Below are positions 62,733 through 64,000 of a DNA stretch of 64,000 nucleotides, in pieces. Position numbers and translations under genes: made by a program. How positions within the stretch are numbered: the first letter of the stretch is position 1; every line of letters begins with the position of its first letter. This DNA is from CAWBJP01 sp963789165. GTDB taxonomy: Bacteria > Actinomycetota > Acidimicrobiia > IMCC26256 > BP-133. Location of the stretch: NCBI GenBank assembly GCA_963789165.1, contig CAWBJP010000007.1, positions 1 to 64,000 of the forward strand, given 5' to 3'. The notes under the pieces were generated by a model. The model had not been told where the DNA came from, made no database searches, and worked only from the letters and a program-made list of their open reading frames with translations.

Positions 62733-63656
62733 TCAGAGGTGCTCGTCGAACCAGGCGGCGACGGCGTCGACGGCGGGATCGACGTACTTCGGCTCGTCGT
62801 AGAGGTCGATGTGGTTGGTGGTGTCGAGCCAGAGGAGGCGCTTCGGGTCGCCTGCCCGCTCGAAGGCGGCCTGGGCGCCGTCCGGGGAGCAGTAGGCGTC
62901 GGTGCGGCCGTGGACGACCAGCCAGGGCGTGGGGGAGATGAAGTCGGCTCCGCCGGCGAGATCCACGGTCAGCAGCTCGTACAGGGAGGTCCGGCTGATC
63001 TGGTTGACCCAGCCGAGGCTCGCTGACCGGTCGGTGCCGTAGTAGGCGTAGGGCTCGTCGCCGCCCATGAGGGCGGCACCCCCGGCCGGCGCCACCGCGT
63101 CCATGTACTCGACGTCGCCGGTGGCGTACTGGCGGACGGCGGCCTTCCGGAGATCGGCCAGGAGGTCGCGGTAGCTGGTGGCGCCCATGCCCGACCGCAT
63201 GGCGGCGGGGTCGTTGTAACCGCCGGCCACGGTGGCCAGGGCTTTGACCCGGAAGTCGAAGGCGGCGAACCGCAGGGCATAGCCGCCGCCGAGGCAGACC
63301 CCGACGCACCCGACCCGGTTCCCGTCGACCTCGGGGCGGGAGGCCAGCCAGCTGAGGGCATCCCGCAGGTCGGCCAGCTTGCCCGGAGGGTCCTCATGCT
63401 GGCGGGGCAGGCCACCGCTGGCTCCGAAGTTCCGGTGGTCAAAGGCCAGCGTGACGTACCCGCGCTCCGTCAGAGCCGCGGCATACGTGCCCGTGACCTG
63501 CTCTTTCACCCCGGTGAGGGGACCGGTGAAGACAAGTGCGGGCCCGGGGCCCGGGGTGTCCCCGACAATCGTCGCCCGCGCCCGGTCGGGCGAACGCAGG
63601 TGCCCGACGAGCTCGAGCCCGTCACTCGGGAACCGGACTTCGACAGGCTCGGTCAC
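62733..63656 (-). CDS. Alpha/beta hydrolase (dienelactone hydrolase-like)
   Basis: This 307-residue alpha/beta hydrolase starts at GTG 63,656. The nucleophile elbow is GVCLGGGYALRFAA, with Cys at the nucleophile place as in dienelactone hydrolases. The oxyanion region is LVFTGPLTGVKEQ. The catalytic Asp and His are in WLVVHGRTDAYCSP and DTTNHIDLYDEP. Near residue 32 it reads VGDTPGPGPAL, encoded by the third copy of the dispersed 24-bp repeat (63,542-63,565). The fold is clear; substrate unknown. Confidence 0.85.
   Translation of the reverse strand: MTEPVEVRFPSDGLELVGHLRSPDRARATIVGDTPGPGPALVFTGPLTGVKEQVTGTYAAALTERGYVTLAFDHRNFGASGGLPRQHEDPPGKLADLRDALSWLASRPEVDGNRVGCVGVCLGGGYALRFAAFDFRVKALATVAGGYNDPAAMRSGMGATSYRDLLADLRKAAVRQYATGDVEYMDAVAPAGGAALMGGDEPYAYYGTDRSASLGWVNQISRTSLYELLTVDLAGGADFISPTPWLVVHGRTDAYCSPDGAQAAFERAGDPKRLLWLDTTNHIDLYDEPKYVDPAVDAVAAWFDEHL
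63542..63565 (-). repeat. Dispersed 24-bp GC repeat, copy 3
   Basis: On the minus strand it differs from copy 1 at one base. It is in frame in the hydrolase and encodes the same VGDTP start as copy 1. Confidence 0.55.
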
Positions 63657-63731
63657 GGCGCTCCCCCTCGATCCATCCGTTCGTAGAACGCATGTATACG
63701 ACGCCGGATCGCGAGCAGCGAGGGCGAAGGC

Positions 63732-64000
63732 TCAGCTGAGGCCGGCGAGGCGCTCGGCCACGTCCACGAAGGAGGGGTCCCGAGCCGACACCTTGCGGAA
63801 CAGGAACCGGGCGCCAGGGATGTCACCGGCGCGTTCGTGCAGGTCAGCGAGGGCGTACCACAGGCGGAGGTGGTGCTCGGCGATCCGCCGCGGAGCCAGA
63901 GGGCCCCGCTCCAGGAGCTTGATGGCCTCCGGAAGCCGGCCCCGGTCGGCCAGCGAGCCGGCGGCCACGATCCGGCCCTCGGTCATGACCTCGGCGGCCG
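63732..64000 (-). CDS. TPR-like protein, 5'-partial at the window edge
   Basis: The frame is open to 64,000, so the first Met in view (63,986) need not be the start. The visible part shows helical pairs of the TPR type (AAGSLADRGRLPEAIKLLER, LRLWYALADLHERAGDIPGA, FLFRKVSARDPSFVDVAERL). A scaffold or small co-chaperone role is possible. It follows the hydrolase on the same strand with a 75-bp gap. Confidence 0.6.
   Translation of the reverse strand, partial: AAEVMTEGRIVAAGSLADRGRLPEAIKLLERGPLAPRRIAEHHLRLWYALADLHERAGDIPGARFLFRKVSARDPSFVDVAERLAGLS

Overview
The window is very GC-rich (about 70%) actinobacterial DNA. The best fit is an uncultured, Acidimicrobiia-like lineage. Reasons: an envelope and NAD-kinase neighbourhood ordered as in Mycobacterium (TPR, HAD, tlyA, nadK, SteA-like, mctB, murJ); class I aldolase; KorAB; frequent GTG/TTG starts and tightly overlapping genes. 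This placement is inferred from gene content, not from a marker-gene search.

There are two blocks that may not belong together. Block A (1 to about 16.0 kb) carries ordinary genes: a branched-chain-type binding protein, a heterodimeric ABC exporter, a serine hydrolase, an acyl-CoA synthetase, an alpha/beta hydrolase, gluconokinase, a methyltransferase, two SDRs, and a MoxR ATPase / VWA / XdhC trio of the kind that matures CO-dehydrogenase-type molybdenum enzymes. Most long genes in A are broken by single extra G or C bases every 25-300 bp. Its codons favour GCG and CGC. Block B (about 16.19-64 kb) favours GCC and CGG and is nearly clean, with only five single-base frame breaks, all between 40.6 and 52.8 kb. 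The SDR at the boundary loses its C-terminus at about 15,995. A contig chimera or an uncorrected low-coverage end is the simplest reading.

The core of the window is 16.2-35.5 kb, a complete sulfur-oxidising heterodisulfide-reductase-like (sHdr) island on the + strand: tusA, dsrE-like, hdrC1, hdrB1, hdrA, hyp, a fused hdrC2-B2, a lipoate ligase, lbpA, lipS1, a second lipoate ligase, lipS2, etfB, etfA, a membrane b-type/iron-sulfur HdrD-like ETF:quinone oxidoreductase, a winged-helix protein, a zinc-finger protein, two more lbpA copies and a dsrE2-like gene. TusA and the DsrE proteins would hand sulfane sulfur to lipoyl-binding proteins. The sHdr complex would oxidise it. LipS1, LipS2 and the ligases would build the lipoyl cofactor on LbpA. 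EtfAB plus the membrane protein would carry electrons to (mena)quinone. An ArsR regulator, a receiver-Rieske fusion and a Cys-rich protein lie upstream.

The stretch 35.5-39.1 kb encodes an exported module of unknown function: one protein with two copies of a roughly 200-residue domain, a lipoprotein with a third copy, and a four-TM protein made of two repeated halves. An ArsR/DUF59 pair follows. The stretch 39.95-50.4 kb is the envelope operon on the minus strand. The stretch 50.4-58.6 kb holds a DUF1015 protein and a branched-chain-type ABC operon (livK-H-M-G-F). The stretch 58.8-64 kb holds korB, korA, class I fructose-bisphosphate aldolase, an alpha/beta hydrolase and a partial TPR-like gene. 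Two families of short dispersed repeats sit inside coding sequences of block B.
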